DNA of 64,000 nucleotides from Endosaccharibacter trunci (lineage in GTDB: Bacteria; Pseudomonadota; Alphaproteobacteria; Acetobacterales; Acetobacteraceae): contig JAMSKV010000012.1 of the NCBI GenBank assembly GCA_024515975.1, forward strand, positions 1 through 64,000, written 5' to 3'. The notes beneath the pieces were generated by a model. The model saw only the letters and a program-made list of their open reading frames with translations, searched no databases and had not been told where the DNA came from. This document shows positions 30,773 to 40,134 of the stretch, piece after piece. Position numbers and translations under genes: made by a program. Numbering within the stretch: position 1 is the first letter of the stretch; each line of letters starts with the position of its first letter.

Positions 30773-31336
30773 TCAGTGCGGGAGCTGTTCCCGGATCTGC
30801 TCCAGCTCGCCCAGCACCGAACGCAGCATCCCGCGCAGGCGCTGGTTCTCCGATTCCAGAGCCGCCAGTTCGGGGGCCGGGCCGGCCGGCTCCGGCGCGG
30901 CTTCGGCCACAGACGGCGTCGCGACGAAGACCGGCTTCGGCGGAAACAGAACCTCGTCGTCGCGCTCGGCCACGTCCGGCGGCGGCAGGTCGCCGGTCAG
31001 CGTGCCGTCGCCCTCGCGCAGAAGGCGCTGCACGCCCTTGATGGTGTAGCCCTGGATGTAGAGCAGGTCGGAAATCCGGCGCAGCAGGGCGATATCGTCC
31101 GGGCGATAATAGCGCCGGCCGCCGCCGCGCTTGAGCGGCTTCACCTGTGGAAACCGGGTCTCCCAGAACCGCAGGACATGCTGCGGGATATGAAGATCGT
31201 CCGCGACCTCGCTGATCGTGCGGAAGGCGGAGGGGCTTTTCTTCAGACGCGTGCTGGGCTCTTCCGGCCGCGCATCCTCGCCGTGATGCTCGTCCTGGGC
31301 CCCCTCTTCGGACGGCCACTCGTCATGGTCGCTCAT
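30773..31336 (-). CDS. MerR family transcriptional regulator
   Basis: A 187-residue regulator. An acidic N-terminal extension (about 35 residues) precedes the MerR winged helix: [22 protein letters not shown], then [19 protein letters not shown] and [13 protein letters not shown] Pro/Glu-rich linker leads to a C-terminal coiled coil ([19 protein letters not shown]). No Cys cluster is present, so it is not a metal sensor of the MerR/CueR type. Its ATG overlaps the ihfA stop by 4 bases. Association with ihfA is a stable alphaproteobacterial arrangement; the target genes are unknown. Confidence 0.92.
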   Translation of the reverse strand: MSDHDEWPSEEGAQDEHHGEDARPEEPSTRLKKSPSAFRTISEVADDLHIPQHVLRFWETRFPQVKPLKRGGGRRYYRPDDIALLRRISDLLYIQGYTIKGVQRLLREGDGTLTGDLPPPDVAERDDEVLFPPKPVFVATPSVAEAAPEPAGPAPELAALESENQRLRGMLRSVLGELEQIREQLPH

Positions 31337-31647
31337 GCCGCGTCATCCTCGCCCGACGGATCGCGTCCGTTGACGCGCGCCTTCAGGACCTGGCTCGGAC
31401 GGAACACCAGCACGGAGCGCGGCAGGATCGGCACCTCGACGCCGGTCTTCGGATTGCGGCCGACCCGCCTGCCCTTTTGCCGGACGGTGAAGGTTCCGAA
31501 GCCGCTGATCTTCACCGGATCGCCGGCGGCCAACGCATTGGAAATGCGCTCGAGAACGGCTTCCAGCAGCTCGGCCGATTCGTTCCGCGACAAACCGACC
31601 TGGGTATAGATGTGTTCGGCGAGGCCGGCGCGGGTGACGGTGCTCAT
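31333..31647 (-). CDS. ihfA: Integration host factor subunit alpha
   Basis: DNA-bending nucleoid protein of 104 residues that pairs with IHF-beta. [20 protein letters not shown] and [17 protein letters not shown] match the family. [12 protein letters not shown] is the arm whose Pro intercalates in the minor groove. The tail after RVNGRD is acidic. Its place after plsX-fabH and before merR supports the alpha rather than HU or beta assignment. Confidence 0.95.
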   Translation of the reverse strand: MSTVTRAGLAEHIYTQVGLSRNESAELLEAVLERISNALAAGDPVKISGFGTFTVRQKGRRVGRNPKTGVEVPILPRSVLVFRPSQVLKARVNGRDPSGEDDAA

Positions 31648-31749
31648 CGGGCGACCGTAAGCACCGCCGAAAGCAGCGTCAAACCGTTGCGGATGGGGAT
31701 TGCGGGTTGAAACTGCAAGAGTTCCCGGACTGTATCCCGGCTGCCACCG

Positions 31750-32709
31750 TCACATGCGCAGCAGCGCGGAACCCCAGGTCAGGCCGCCGCCGAGCGCTTC
31801 CATCAGCACCAGGTCGCCGCTGCGGATACGCCCGTCCTCCACCGCCTCCGCGAAGGCGAGCGGGATGGAGGCGGCGGAGGTGTTGGCATGGCGATCCACC
31901 GTCACCACCACCCGCTCGGCGGCGAGGCCGAGCTTCTTGCCCATCGCGTCGATGATGCGTTTGTTGGCCTGGTGCGGCACCAGCCAGTCGACATCGGCAT
32001 AGGATAGGCCGTTGGCGGCCAGAGCCTCGTCCACCGCGCCGGCCAGCTTGGCGACGGCGTGTCGAAACACCTCCCGGCCGTTCATCTGCAGGCAGCCGGA
32101 GGCTTCTCGAAGCCCGACCGCCCCGTCGACGAACAGCAGATCACCGAAACTGCCGTCGGAATGGAGGTGGGTGGACAGGAGGCCCGGCCCGTCGGCCGGA
32201 CCGGCGCCCAGCAGCACCGCGCCGGCACCGTCGCCGAACAGGACGCAGGTGGCGCGGTCTTCCCAGTTCAGAATGCGGGAATAGACCTCGGACCCGATCA
32301 CCAGCACCCGCCGGGCGGCGCCGCCCCGGATCATCGAGTCGGCCACGGACAGCGCATAGATGAAGCCGCTGCACGCGGCCGAAAGATCAAACCCGAAGCC
32401 GCCGGCGCCGATCGCGGCCTGCACGCGCACCGCGGTGGCCGGGAAGGCCTGATCGGGCGTGGCGGTGGCGACGATCACGGCATCGACGCTCTCGCCACTG
32501 ACCCCCGCCCGCGCCAGCGCCTGGCGCGCGGCCTCGACCGCCATGAAGGTGCAGGTCTCGGTCGGGCCGGCGATATGACGCTGGGTGATGCCGGTGCGCT
32601 CGCGAATCCAGGCGTCGGACGTGTCCAGCCGCTCGGCAAGCGCCGCGTTGGACACCACGCGCTCCGGGAGATAGGTGCCAACGCCAAGGAAACTGGAGCG
32701 AAACGACAT
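31750..32709 (-). CDS. fabH: Beta-ketoacyl-ACP synthase III
   Basis: Starts fatty-acid synthesis by condensing acetyl-CoA with malonyl-ACP. The product is 319 residues. The catalytic triad is Cys 113 (DLSAACSGFIYAL), His in VPHQANKRI and Asn in RHANTSAASIP. The N-terminal SSFLGVGTYLPERVVSN and the C-terminal EALGGGLTWGSALLRM are canonical. It lies 57 bases after plsX, in the conserved rpmF-plsX-fabH-ihfA operon. Confidence 0.98.
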   Translation of the reverse strand: MSFRSSFLGVGTYLPERVVSNAALAERLDTSDAWIRERTGITQRHIAGPTETCTFMAVEAARQALARAGVSGESVDAVIVATATPDQAFPATAVRVQAAIGAGGFGFDLSAACSGFIYALSVADSMIRGGAARRVLVIGSEVYSRILNWEDRATCVLFGDGAGAVLLGAGPADGPGLLSTHLHSDGSFGDLLFVDGAVGLREASGCLQMNGREVFRHAVAKLAGAVDEALAANGLSYADVDWLVPHQANKRIIDAMGKKLGLAAERVVVTVDRHANTSAASIPLAFAEAVEDGRIRSGDLVLMEALGGGLTWGSALLRM

Positions 32710-32766
32710 ACTGTTCCGTCAATCAACAGGCCGGAAACGGGCGCCGACGCGACGGCACCCGATCGA

Positions 32767-33936
32767 TCAGCCGGTGGTGGCGAGCCTGCTCGCGACAGGC
32801 TCGTCGGAAGAAGCGTTTGCCGCGCGTTCGGCAGCCACCGAACCGGTTCTGGCGGCTTCGAAGCGGCTCACGCTCTCGCGGATACGCTCGTTGAACCGAT
32901 GCGTCACCATGTCCATCGCCACGTCGACGGCATGGGCGAAGCCCTCCGCGTCGGCGCCGCCATGCGACTTCACCACCACGCCGTTCAGGCCCAGCAGCAC
33001 GGCGCCGTTGTAGCGGCGCGGATCGAGCCACTCGCGCATGCGGTCAAGACCGGGGCGCGCCAGCAGATAGGCAATCCGGGACAGCAGGCTGGCCTTGAAG
33101 ACCTGCTTCAGCAGCGAGCCGGCCAGCTTCATCGCCCCCTCGCCCGTCTTCAACGCGACATTGCCGGTGAATCCGTCCGTCACCACGACGTCGGTCGTGC
33201 CGGCGGTGATGTCGTGGCCTTCAACGAAGCCATGGAACTGGCTGGAGAGCGGGCTCGCGCGCAGCATGTCAGCCGCCTGGCGGATCCGGTCGTCGCCCTT
33301 CATCTGCTCGGAGCCGACATTCAGCAGCCCGATCGTCGGCGCGGGCAGGCCCAGAACGACGGAGGCGAACGCCTCGCCCATCAGGGCGAACTCGGCGAGA
33401 TTGCGACTGTCGCAGGCGACATTGGCGCCGAGATCCAGCATCACCACGTCACCGCCGGCCGACGGGCTGATCGCCGCCAGCGCCGGGCGGTCGATGCCCG
33501 GAATGGTCTTCACCACGATCTTGGCGAGCGCCAGCAGCGCGCCGGAATTGCCGGCCGATACCACGCCCAGGGCTTCGTTCCGCGCCACAGCGTCGATCGC
33601 CACGCGCATCGAGGAATCCCGCAGACGCAGCGCCGCGGTACCCTTGATCTCGTTGCTGATCACCGAACCGGCATGGCGAACGGTGCAGATCGCACTTGCG
33701 CGCGAACGCGCCAGAAGCGGCGCAATCACCGCCTCGTCGCCGACGAGAAGCAGACGGATGCCCGGATGGCGCTCGGCGACGCGTTGCAGCCCATCGATGA
33801 CGATCCCCGGCGCGCCGTCACCGCCCATGGCATCGATGGCCAGGGCGAACGGAGCCTCCGCGGAGGAAGCTTTCACCGAAGCCGTTCCAGACCCCGTTTC
33901 CGGCGCCTCGAGCGGAGCACCCGAAGAAGGCGGCAT
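32767..33936 (-). CDS. plsX: Phosphate acyltransferase PlsX
   Basis: Converts acyl-ACP to acyl-phosphate for phospholipid synthesis at the membrane surface. The protein is 389 residues, with an N-terminal extension of about 28 Ala/Ser/Glu-rich residues before the core start FALAIDAMGGDGAPGIVIDG. Core motifs include VGVVSAGNSGALLALA (here ALGVVSAGNSGALL), VMLDLGANVACDSRNLAEFA, GLLNVGSEQMKGDDRIR and VVVTDGFTGNVALKTGEG. It follows rpmF, with fabH downstream. Start uncertain by a few dozen residues because of the extension. Confidence 0.96.
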   Translation of the reverse strand: MPPSSGAPLEAPETGSGTASVKASSAEAPFALAIDAMGGDGAPGIVIDGLQRVAERHPGIRLLLVGDEAVIAPLLARSRASAICTVRHAGSVISNEIKGTAALRLRDSSMRVAIDAVARNEALGVVSAGNSGALLALAKIVVKTIPGIDRPALAAISPSAGGDVVMLDLGANVACDSRNLAEFALMGEAFASVVLGLPAPTIGLLNVGSEQMKGDDRIRQAADMLRASPLSSQFHGFVEGHDITAGTTDVVVTDGFTGNVALKTGEGAMKLAGSLLKQVFKASLLSRIAYLLARPGLDRMREWLDPRRYNGAVLLGLNGVVVKSHGGADAEGFAHAVDVAMDMVTHRFNERIRESVSRFEAARTGSVAAERAANASSDEPVASRLATTG

Positions 33937-33956
33937 CGGTTCAGCCCGCGTTCGCG

Positions 33957-34160
33957 TCAGAGACGAACGGCAGCTTTCAGGGCCTTGCCGGCCTGAACGA
34001 CCTCACGGCCGTCATAGTGACCGCAATGCCCGCACACGTGATGCGGACGGCGCAGCTCGCCGCAATTGCCGCACTCGTTATGGGCCTCGCGCGGAAGCGC
34101 CTCGTGGCTCCGCCGCATGCCGCGGCGAGAGGGCGAGGTCTTTCTCTTGGGAACAGCCAT
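33957..34160 (-). CDS. rpmF: 50S ribosomal protein L32
   Basis: A 67-residue ribosomal protein starting [20 protein letters not shown]. The zinc form is intact, with CGNC and CGHC pairs (Cys 30, 33 and 43, 46). It precedes plsX, the usual gene pair in bacteria. Confidence 0.98.
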   Translation of the reverse strand: MAVPKRKTSPSRRGMRRSHEALPREAHNECGNCGELRRPHHVCGHCGHYDGREVVQAGKALKAAVRL

Positions 34161-34293
34161 GGGCCTGAGCCCCTCCAGTTTCGATAGGTCGAACAGGTGT
34201 TCGGCCCAACGCGCGGGGCGAACCTGTCTTCAATGAGCGGCGGCGTCTAACAGAGGGCGCGGCGTTTCGCAAGCAAACCTTGATGAAGGCCGG

Positions 34294-34911
34294 TCAGGAG
34301 GGTGTGCGCCTGGCCAGCACGGCGAACGGATTCGGACGCTCTTCCGCCTCCCCTGCGCCCTCGGAAGCGGGCGCGGCATCCACCGCCGTCACGCCCGCGA
34401 GCTCCACGCCCGGCTTGCGCGGATAGGGTTCCATCGCCAGCGCCGCCTGCTCCACCGCCGCTTCGCCCAGATCGATCTGGGTCCCTTCATAAGGAATGTC
34501 GTCATCGGCGTCCGGATCGAGCGAATCCCCGTCGCCCTGCTCCGCATCGGCCGGCACGAAGCGCACCCGGAAGGCCTCCACCAGTTCGCTGTCGAACTCT
34601 TCCAGGCTCGCGACGCAGATGCGGGTCAGGGTTGCGGTCAGCAGACCGTCGGCCGAGACCCGCCCCTGCCCGTCCACGCCGCCCAGACGGAAGCGGCAGC
34701 GAAGCGCATGCACGGCCGGCACGCCGAGACGCTTCGCCAGGGCGAGGCATTCGGCCGCGTCGGCTTCCACCACGATGTCTTGTTCGGACGAGGCGCGACG
34801 TCCGGTGCCGTCCTGACGGCCGAGGCTGTTGATCTGCACCCGGCGCGACAATTCGGGGCGGTTCGACCCGGAGCGACCGGGTTCGGGTGCGCTGGACGAT
34901 GCGCTGGACAT
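34294..34911 (-). CDS. YceD/DUF177 family protein
   Basis: A 205-residue protein of the YceD family, implicated in 23S rRNA or L32 accumulation in bacteria and plastids. It has the family core: VVEADAAECLALAKRLGVPAV, LTATLTRICVASLEEFDSEL, FRVRFVP, then the acidic stretch and IDLGEAAVEQAALAMEPYPR. It precedes rpmF, as in most bacteria. I use the ATG at 34911, with AGGA 12 bases upstream; the frame is open to 35055 but the extra residues are not family-like. Divergent from bamE. Confidence 0.9.
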   Translation of the reverse strand: MSSASSSAPEPGRSGSNRPELSRRVQINSLGRQDGTGRRASSEQDIVVEADAAECLALAKRLGVPAVHALRCRFRLGGVDGQGRVSADGLLTATLTRICVASLEEFDSELVEAFRVRFVPADAEQGDGDSLDPDADDDIPYEGTQIDLGEAAVEQAALAMEPYPRKPGVELAGVTAVDAAPASEGAGEAEERPNPFAVLARRTPS

Positions 34912-35138
34912 GGGCGCGATATTCCTGCTCGCAGCGGCCGCGGAACACCGCACGCCGACGCAACGATTGACACGGTTCGGCCGATCGGGCACCCGGAGCG
35001 GGCGACCTGCCCGGTTCGGCGTGGAACGGGGCGCGGCTTCCATGAGCCGCGACATCCGGTGCCACGCCGGTTCTGACTAAGGCATGTCGATGAAGAAGGG
35101 CAACCGGCCCGCTTCCAGCACAGGATCGTCGCCCGACC

Positions 35139-35690
35139 ATGCGCACCGCTTTTCGCCCGGCTCCTGTTCTCGCGGCTCTTCTGGCCGCTCCCCTGGCCGG
35201 CTCGCTGGGCGGCTGCGGGCTGTTCGCCCCCCTGCCGACCGAGCGCGGCCAGTTCGTCGAGAAGCAGGATTACGACCAGCTTCATCCCGGCATGAGCCAG
35301 GCCGACGTGACCGCCCTGCTGGGCTCGCCCACGGCGCGTGCGACCTTCAACGACAATACCTGGTTCTATATCGGCGAAATCACCGCCCCCGTGCCGCTGG
35401 CGCGCGACAAGATCGAGAAGCAGCAGGTGCTGGTGCTCAATTTCAACCAGGGCGGCACGCTCGAGAATGTCCGCCGGCTGGACAAGGCGGACGCGCACGA
35501 CGTGCCGATGTCGTCCCGCGTCACCCCGTCGCCGGGCAGCGACAGCTCGTTCCTGCAGCAGGTCATCGGCAATGTCGGCCGCTACAACCCGATGGGCCTC
35601 GGCGGCGACACCCTGGGCAGCAACGGTCTGGGCGGTCTCGGCTCCAACAACGGCTACGGCCATGGCGGCGCGGGCAACACCCTGCCCTGA
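35139..35690 (+). CDS. bamE: Outer-membrane assembly lipoprotein BamE
   Basis: Small lipoprotein of the BAM complex, 183 residues. The signal ends LAGSLGGC (Cys 26). The SmpA/OmlA domain follows: LHPGMSQADVTALLGSPTA and WFYIGEITAPVPLARDKIEKQ, then VLVLNFNQGGTL. After about residue 125 it has a Gly/Asn/Ser-rich tail (GLGGDTLGSNGLGGLGSNNG) longer than in enterobacteria. It is divergent from yceD, the classic alphaproteobacterial layout. A strong terminator follows at 35719. Confidence 0.94.
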   Translation: MRTAFRPAPVLAALLAAPLAGSLGGCGLFAPLPTERGQFVEKQDYDQLHPGMSQADVTALLGSPTARATFNDNTWFYIGEITAPVPLARDKIEKQQVLVLNFNQGGTLENVRRLDKADAHDVPMSSRVTPSPGSDSSFLQQVIGNVGRYNPMGLGGDTLGSNGLGGLGSNNGYGHGGAGNTLP

Positions 35691-35718
35691 TTTTCTCGCC
35701 ATGGCGGCACGTCGCGAG

Positions 35719-35746
35719 CCCGGTTCCGCGAGGAGCCGGGTTTTTT
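35719..35746 (+). terminator. Rho-independent terminator after bamE
   Basis: CCCGGTTCC pairs with GGAGCCGGG (9 bp, one G-T pair) around a GCGA tetraloop, followed by six T. It starts 28 bases after the bamE stop and lies just before the 3' end of the convergent kinase gene. Confidence 0.9.
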
Positions 35747-35761
35747 CATGCGAGGCCGCGT

Positions 35762-37165
35762 TCAGAACGGCAGCCTGATCCGTGCCCTGAGGCCGCCATA
35801 GGGGCTCTGTTCCAGCCAGATATCGCCGCCATGCGCCTGGATGATGTCGCGCGCGATGGTCAGCCCCAGCCCGGTGCCGCCCTCGCCGCCGCTCTCGAAG
35901 GCACGGAACATCTGTTCGCGCTTGTGGTCCGGAATGCCCGGACCGTCATCGTCCACCAGGATCACCACCCAGCGCGCATCGGCGAGGGCGGCCAGACGGA
36001 TGCGCCCGCCGTGACGGCGCGCATTCTCCAGCAGGTTGGCCAGGACGCGACGGATCGCGCCGGGGCGCAGCACGATCTCCCCCATCGGCTCGGCCTCCAC
36101 CGACAGCACCTCGGCTCCGGCGCGAGCGGCGGCGATCGCGGCCTCCTCGAGCAGGGCCGGCATGTACACGGGCTCGGCCTGCTCCACGCCCTCGCCACGG
36201 GCGAAGGAGAGATACCCTTCGATCATCCGATCCATCTCGGCGACGTCGGCCACCATCTCCGCTACGTCCGGCGCCAGAGCCTCCGCGCTCACCTGGCCGG
36301 ATTGCGGCATCATCGCCAGGGTGAGCCGCAGCCGGGTGAGCGGCGTGCGCAGATCGTGGCTCACCCCGGCAAGCATGGCGGTGCGCTGGGCCACGAAGCG
36401 AAGGATGCGCTCCTGCATCCGGTTGAACGCACTGGCCGCCTTGCGCACCTCCTGCGCGCCTTCGGGCCGGATCGGTCCCGGGTCGCGCCCCATGCCGAAC
36501 GCTTCCGCGGCGCGCGCCAGGCGACGGATCGCCCGCACCTGGTTGCGCATGAACAAGGCGGCGATCAGGAACAGAAGCAGCGCCGATCCCGCAACCCAGG
36601 CCACGAACAGCCAGATCGGGCCCACATCGAGCCGCTTCCTCGGCGCATCCACGTCCAGCACCCCATCGGCGAGCTGGATCTGGATCTTCACCGTATGCGG
36701 ATCGCTCAGCCAGTCCACGTTGAGCGGACGATGGATGGATTGCTTGAGCGCGGCGGCCAGATCCTCGTCCATCGGACCAAGCACATTGGTGGAGCCGATA
36801 TGCGCCAGCCTGGCACGCGGACGCAGGGTCAGCCCGAGCTGGAACTGCGTGGCGGCGGAATCGATGATCCAGCGCCGCTCCGGCTCGCGCTTGGTGCGCT
36901 CCAGCAGCAGCAGCGTTTCGGCGATCTCGGCAGCTACGGCACCGGTCAGCCGGCGCGACACCACGTCGAGATGCGAGCCGTAGAACAGTTCCAGCGAGAT
37001 CGCCTGCGTGACCAGCAGCGGGATCAGCAGGATCAACAGCGAGCGGCCCAGGAGGGAGCGTGGCAGAACGCGCCGGACCGGCCGGTCGAGCTTCAAACGC
37101 CAGCTTTGGCGTCGCGATGCCGGCTCCGTCGCGGGCAGCAGGCGGTCGTTCGGGTCGATCTCCAT
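35762..37165 (-). CDS. Sensor histidine kinase, EnvZ type
   Basis: Inner-membrane sensor kinase of 467 residues. Membrane segments lie at about 38-60 and 184-205 with a periplasmic domain of about 125 residues. A HAMP domain follows (RAIRRLARAAEAFGMGRD), then the H-box MLAGVSHDLRTPLTRLRL with His 270, N-box NLLENARRHGG, G1 DDDGPGIPD and G2 GGTGLGLTIARDI. It matches the EnvZ/osmosensor type. I chose the ATG at 37165, with GAGG 9 bases upstream; the frame is open to 37294. It follows the response-regulator gene by 175 bp, an unusually wide gap for a pair. Confidence 0.92.
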   Translation of the reverse strand: MEIDPNDRLLPATEPASRRQSWRLKLDRPVRRVLPRSLLGRSLLILLIPLLVTQAISLELFYGSHLDVVSRRLTGAVAAEIAETLLLLERTKREPERRWIIDSAATQFQLGLTLRPRARLAHIGSTNVLGPMDEDLAAALKQSIHRPLNVDWLSDPHTVKIQIQLADGVLDVDAPRKRLDVGPIWLFVAWVAGSALLLFLIAALFMRNQVRAIRRLARAAEAFGMGRDPGPIRPEGAQEVRKAASAFNRMQERILRFVAQRTAMLAGVSHDLRTPLTRLRLTLAMMPQSGQVSAEALAPDVAEMVADVAEMDRMIEGYLSFARGEGVEQAEPVYMPALLEEAAIAAARAGAEVLSVEAEPMGEIVLRPGAIRRVLANLLENARRHGGRIRLAALADARWVVILVDDDGPGIPDHKREQMFRAFESGGEGGTGLGLTIARDIIQAHGGDIWLEQSPYGGLRARIRLPF

Positions 37166-37340
37166 GCACAACCCTCGCCCGCCGAACGCGGCGCGCCTAG
37201 AGGGCGTCGTGCCCGTGCTGGCGCCTGGCGCAGGTGTTCGCAACGGAGGCCCGACGAACACCCGCCGATTGGGACCCTGCGCCTCGCCACACATTCCGGC
37301 GAGACCGGTGGCAGCCTTCCTTTCTAGAAAATGACGGTCC

Positions 37341-38054
37341 TCAGTGTCCCGGGCGCAGCACGTAACCGCGGCCGCGCACGGTCTGGAGAAAACGCGGCTC
37401 CCGCGGATCGGTCTCGATCCTGCGGCGCAGGCGCGTCACCTGCACATCGATCGCCCGCTCGCCCGCCTCGTCCATTTCCAGCACGCGGGCGATCATCTCG
37501 CGCGACATCACCTCGTTCGGGCGGCGCGCCAGAACGCACAGGAGCGCGGTCTCGCCGCCGGTCATGTGCACGGTGCCGCGCTCGCCTTCCAGCAGGCCGC
37601 GCACGGGGTCGAATTCCAGGGCGCCCAGACGCAGGGGGCGGGTGTTCTCCGTTGGCGCAGGCGGCCCCACACGACGCAGCAGGGCGCGCAGGCGCAGCAG
37701 CAACTCGCGCGGCTCGAACGGCTTGCCGAGGTAGTCGTCCGAACCCGCCTCGAGCCCGGCGATCCGGTCTTCCGGCTCGCCCCGCGCGGTGAGAAGCAGG
37801 ATCGGCATCTTGTGCCCGTCCTTGCGGAGGGCGCTGGTGAGCTGGAGGCCGGTTTCGCCGGGCATGGTCACGTCCAGCACCATCAGGTCGGGCTGCATCG
37901 CGCCCAGCAGACGGCGGGCATCTGCGGCGCTGGCGGCCACAGAGACACGAAACCCCTCCTGCGCCAGATAACGCTGCAACAGGCCGCGCAGACGCGAATC
38001 GTCGTCCACCACCAGGATATGAGCCGCGTCGGCAGCCAGCAGAGCTTCGCCCAT
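37341..38054 (-). CDS. OmpR family response regulator (PetR-like)
   Basis: A 237-residue regulator. The receiver has Asp 17-18, phospho-acceptor Asp 61 (LMVLDVTMPG), LLLTARGEPED and DDYLGKPF. The winged helix ends FLQTVRGRGYVLRPGH. The ATG at 38054 overlaps the MarR stop (TGATG); a GTG three bases earlier is an alternative. A MarR gene directly before an OmpR-type gene is the petP-petR arrangement known from Rhodobacter and conserved in alphaproteobacteria. The EnvZ-type kinase downstream is the probable partner. Confidence 0.94.
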   Translation of the reverse strand: MGEALLAADAAHILVVDDDSRLRGLLQRYLAQEGFRVSVAASAADARRLLGAMQPDLMVLDVTMPGETGLQLTSALRKDGHKMPILLLTARGEPEDRIAGLEAGSDDYLGKPFEPRELLLRLRALLRRVGPPAPTENTRPLRLGALEFDPVRGLLEGERGTVHMTGGETALLCVLARRPNEVMSREMIARVLEMDEAGERAIDVQVTRLRRRIETDPREPRFLQTVRGRGYVLRPGH

Positions 38055-38686
38055 CACGCCTTCCCCTGCCCCTTCGGCGCCTGACGGTCTGATGCTTGAC
38101 GGTCTGGCGCCTGTCGCCTGGGGGCCGCCTCCGCCGCCTCCAGCCGGCGACGCGTTTCGGCGTCCATGACCCCTTGCATGACGCGCCGGAACCCCTCCAC
38201 CGCAACACCGCCCGCCTCGCGATAGGCGGCGACCATCTTCTGACGCTGCTGCTCGAACAGGCGCCGCTCCAGGCTCTGTCCGTCGGCGGTGAGGCTGAGT
38301 AGACGCTGCCGCCGATCGGCGGCCCCCTGCAGCTGCGCCACCAGCCCGCGCGACACCAGCTCCGCCAGCACGCGCGTCAGGCTCTGCTTGGTGATGCCGA
38401 GCACGGACAGGAGCTCGGTGACGGAAATGCCCGGGCGGCGGCCGATAAAATGCAGCGCGCGGTGATGCGCCCGGCCGAGATCGAACTCCTCGAGGATGGT
38501 ATCTGCGGCGGCCGTCAAATCGCGATAGGCGAAGAAGAACAGGTCCTGCGCGAGGCGCATCTCCTCTTCGCGCAGGAACAGAAGCCCGGTCCCGGCCGGC
38601 TGAGGAGCGACGGTGGCTGGCGATGGCGAATCGAAGGGCGAGGATCTGCGGTCCATTGGGGTGAAATAAGACAGCTTTGTTGCCAT
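38054..38686 (-). CDS. MarR family transcriptional regulator (PetP-like)
   Basis: A 210-residue regulator. After a Pro/Ser-rich N-terminus, the MarR fold begins at EEEMRLAQDLFFFAYRDLTAAAD. The winged helix contains HHRALHFIGRRPGISVTEL, LGITKQSLTRVLAELVSRGL and DRRQRLLSLT. The C-terminus carries repeated short units (RQAPDRQASDRQAPKGQ) after the last helix. Translationally coupled to the response regulator downstream, it resembles PetP of Rhodobacter. Ligand and targets unknown. Confidence 0.92.
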   Translation of the reverse strand: MATKLSYFTPMDRRSSPFDSPSPATVAPQPAGTGLLFLREEEMRLAQDLFFFAYRDLTAAADTILEEFDLGRAHHRALHFIGRRPGISVTELLSVLGITKQSLTRVLAELVSRGLVAQLQGAADRRQRLLSLTADGQSLERRLFEQQRQKMVAAYREAGGVAVEGFRRVMQGVMDAETRRRLEAAEAAPRRQAPDRQASDRQAPKGQGKA

Positions 38687-38712
38687 AGCGGAAGCCGTCT
38701 CGGGCGGTCGAT

Positions 38713-39387
38713 TCAGCGCTGAGACAGCCTCGCCGCTCCGCTCAGGCGCGCCCGCAGCTTGCCGATCCGTGCCACGCCGGCCAGGCGCCGGTCCAGAAAC
38801 GACGCCGTCTCGGCCGGATCGCCGTGACGCAACCAGAACAGGAGCGTGGCCAGATAGAGTCCGGCCAGGATCGCGCGCTTGCTGTGCCGGCTCCAGTCGG
38901 TGGCCGTGTCGCCGGCCGCGCGCCAGATCGTGTCCACCGTGCGCGCCAGCATCCGCGCGGCCGCGATGCGATGGCCGGGCAAAGCCAGCAGGGCCATGCC
39001 GCGACGCACGGCCTCACGATCCGCCGATGTGAGGTCCAGGCGCAGCAGCACCAGAGCCCGAACCCGACGCGACAGGCGCGTTTCGGAAAGGGTTTCCCCT
39101 GCTTCGAGCAGCAGCCGGTCGAGCAGGTCGTTATGGGCTTCCACCATCTCGGCCGGCCCGCCTGGAAACAGCAGATCGGCATCCGGACCGGCGCCCCTGC
39201 GCGCAGCCGCCACGCTCCAGCCATGCATGCCCACATGCGGCAGCATCGCCTGCACCGCAGCGTCGCGTGCCGGATCGGGATGGAGGCGCTCGCTGAGTCC
39301 GCCATTGCCGATCTCGGCCAGAAGCGCGCCGATCCGGCCCGCCGAGCCGAGCCCCGTCAGCGCGCCGCGCACCGTCGAACCGATCAT
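38713..39387 (-). CDS. COQ9 family ubiquinone biosynthesis protein
   Basis: A 224-residue protein related to mitochondrial COQ9, a lipid-binding TetR-fold protein that supports ubiquinone synthesis with COQ7. The diagnostic C-terminal block is present: ARTVDTIWRAAGDTATDWSR followed by HSKRAILAGLYLATLLFWLR, which forms the amphipathic membrane-binding helix. MLPHVGMHGWS and an arginine-rich helix precede it. It overlaps the deformylase stop by 4 bases and follows it in the same transcript. No coq7 lies in the window. Confidence 0.88.
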   Translation of the reverse strand: MIGSTVRGALTGLGSAGRIGALLAEIGNGGLSERLHPDPARDAAVQAMLPHVGMHGWSVAAARRGAGPDADLLFPGGPAEMVEAHNDLLDRLLLEAGETLSETRLSRRVRALVLLRLDLTSADREAVRRGMALLALPGHRIAAARMLARTVDTIWRAAGDTATDWSRHSKRAILAGLYLATLLFWLRHGDPAETASFLDRRLAGVARIGKLRARLSGAARLSQR

Positions 39388-39920
39388 TTCGCGATCCCCA
39401 AACCGTGTTTCTCGTATTCCGCGTCAAATCCCAGACGGCCGAGATCGGGCATGCGCATGGGATAAAGAATGCCGTCCAGATGATCGTTCTCGTGCTGCAG
39501 CACCACCGCCAGGAACCCGGTCGCCTCGCCGGACACAGGCTGGCCGCGCCGGTCGAGCCCCTCGTAGCGCACGCGAGCCGGGCGCGGGACGGCGCCACGC
39601 AGACCGGGAATCGACAGGCATCCCTCCGTATTGGTCGCGACAGCGTCGCCCAGGGGCGTGATCAGCGGATTGATCAACGCCGCCACCGGGCGCGGCGGGT
39701 CTTCGGCGCCGGATGATCGCGCGGCCGGCACGTGATACACGAACACGCGCAGGGGAACATGCACCTGGGGCGCCGCCAGACCAGCGCCGTCGGCGTCGTG
39801 CATGGTCTCGATCATGTCGTCGATCAGGGTCTGGATGTACGGGGCTGTCGGGTCGTCCACTTCGGCCGCGCGCTCCAGCAGCACGGGGTGCCCCATTCGG
39901 GCGATCTTCAGCAGGGCCAT
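39384..39920 (-). CDS. def: Peptide deformylase
   Basis: Removes the N-formyl group from nascent proteins. The 178-residue product has all three motifs: [17 protein letters not shown] (metal-ligand Cys 101) and QHENDHLDG (His 143, catalytic Glu 144, His 147). The start [15 protein letters not shown] fits the family; the frame is open to 40070 with unrelated residues. It is divergent from rpsU and coupled to COQ9. Confidence 0.96.
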   Translation of the reverse strand: MALLKIARMGHPVLLERAAEVDDPTAPYIQTLIDDMIETMHDADGAGLAAPQVHVPLRVFVYHVPAARSSGAEDPPRPVAALINPLITPLGDAVATNTEGCLSIPGLRGAVPRPARVRYEGLDRRGQPVSGEATGFLAVVLQHENDHLDGILYPMRMPDLGRLGFDAEYEKHGLGIAK

Positions 39921-40001
39921 CCCCGAACCTCTCGTTCCGTCACGATCCGGGTCCGAACCTAGCCGCTGGAAACGGCGGCGAACATGGCGCGGAGAATCGA
40001 A

Positions 40002-40031
40002 TTGTGTTGCGGGAGACCGGTGTGCTATACG
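40002..40031 (+). promoter_or_regulatory. Candidate rpsU promoter
   Basis: TTGTGT is followed after 18 bases by TATACG, and TGC directly precedes this -10 (extended -10 form). It lies 104 bases before the rpsU start. TATA-containing hexamers are rare in this GC-rich window, which supports the call. Confidence 0.45.
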
Positions 40032-40134
40032 GCGCGCCTCGTTGGGAATCGCGATTGCGTCCTCCCGCATATCAGGCAGGGCGACGCTTCCCCCCCAAGC
40101 AGCGTTCGTTCGCCATCAAGGAGTTGACCGCGCA

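Noticed and set aside
34967-34995. TTGACA as a bamE promoter
   Set aside because: No acceptable -10 hexamer occurs 15-19 bases downstream.
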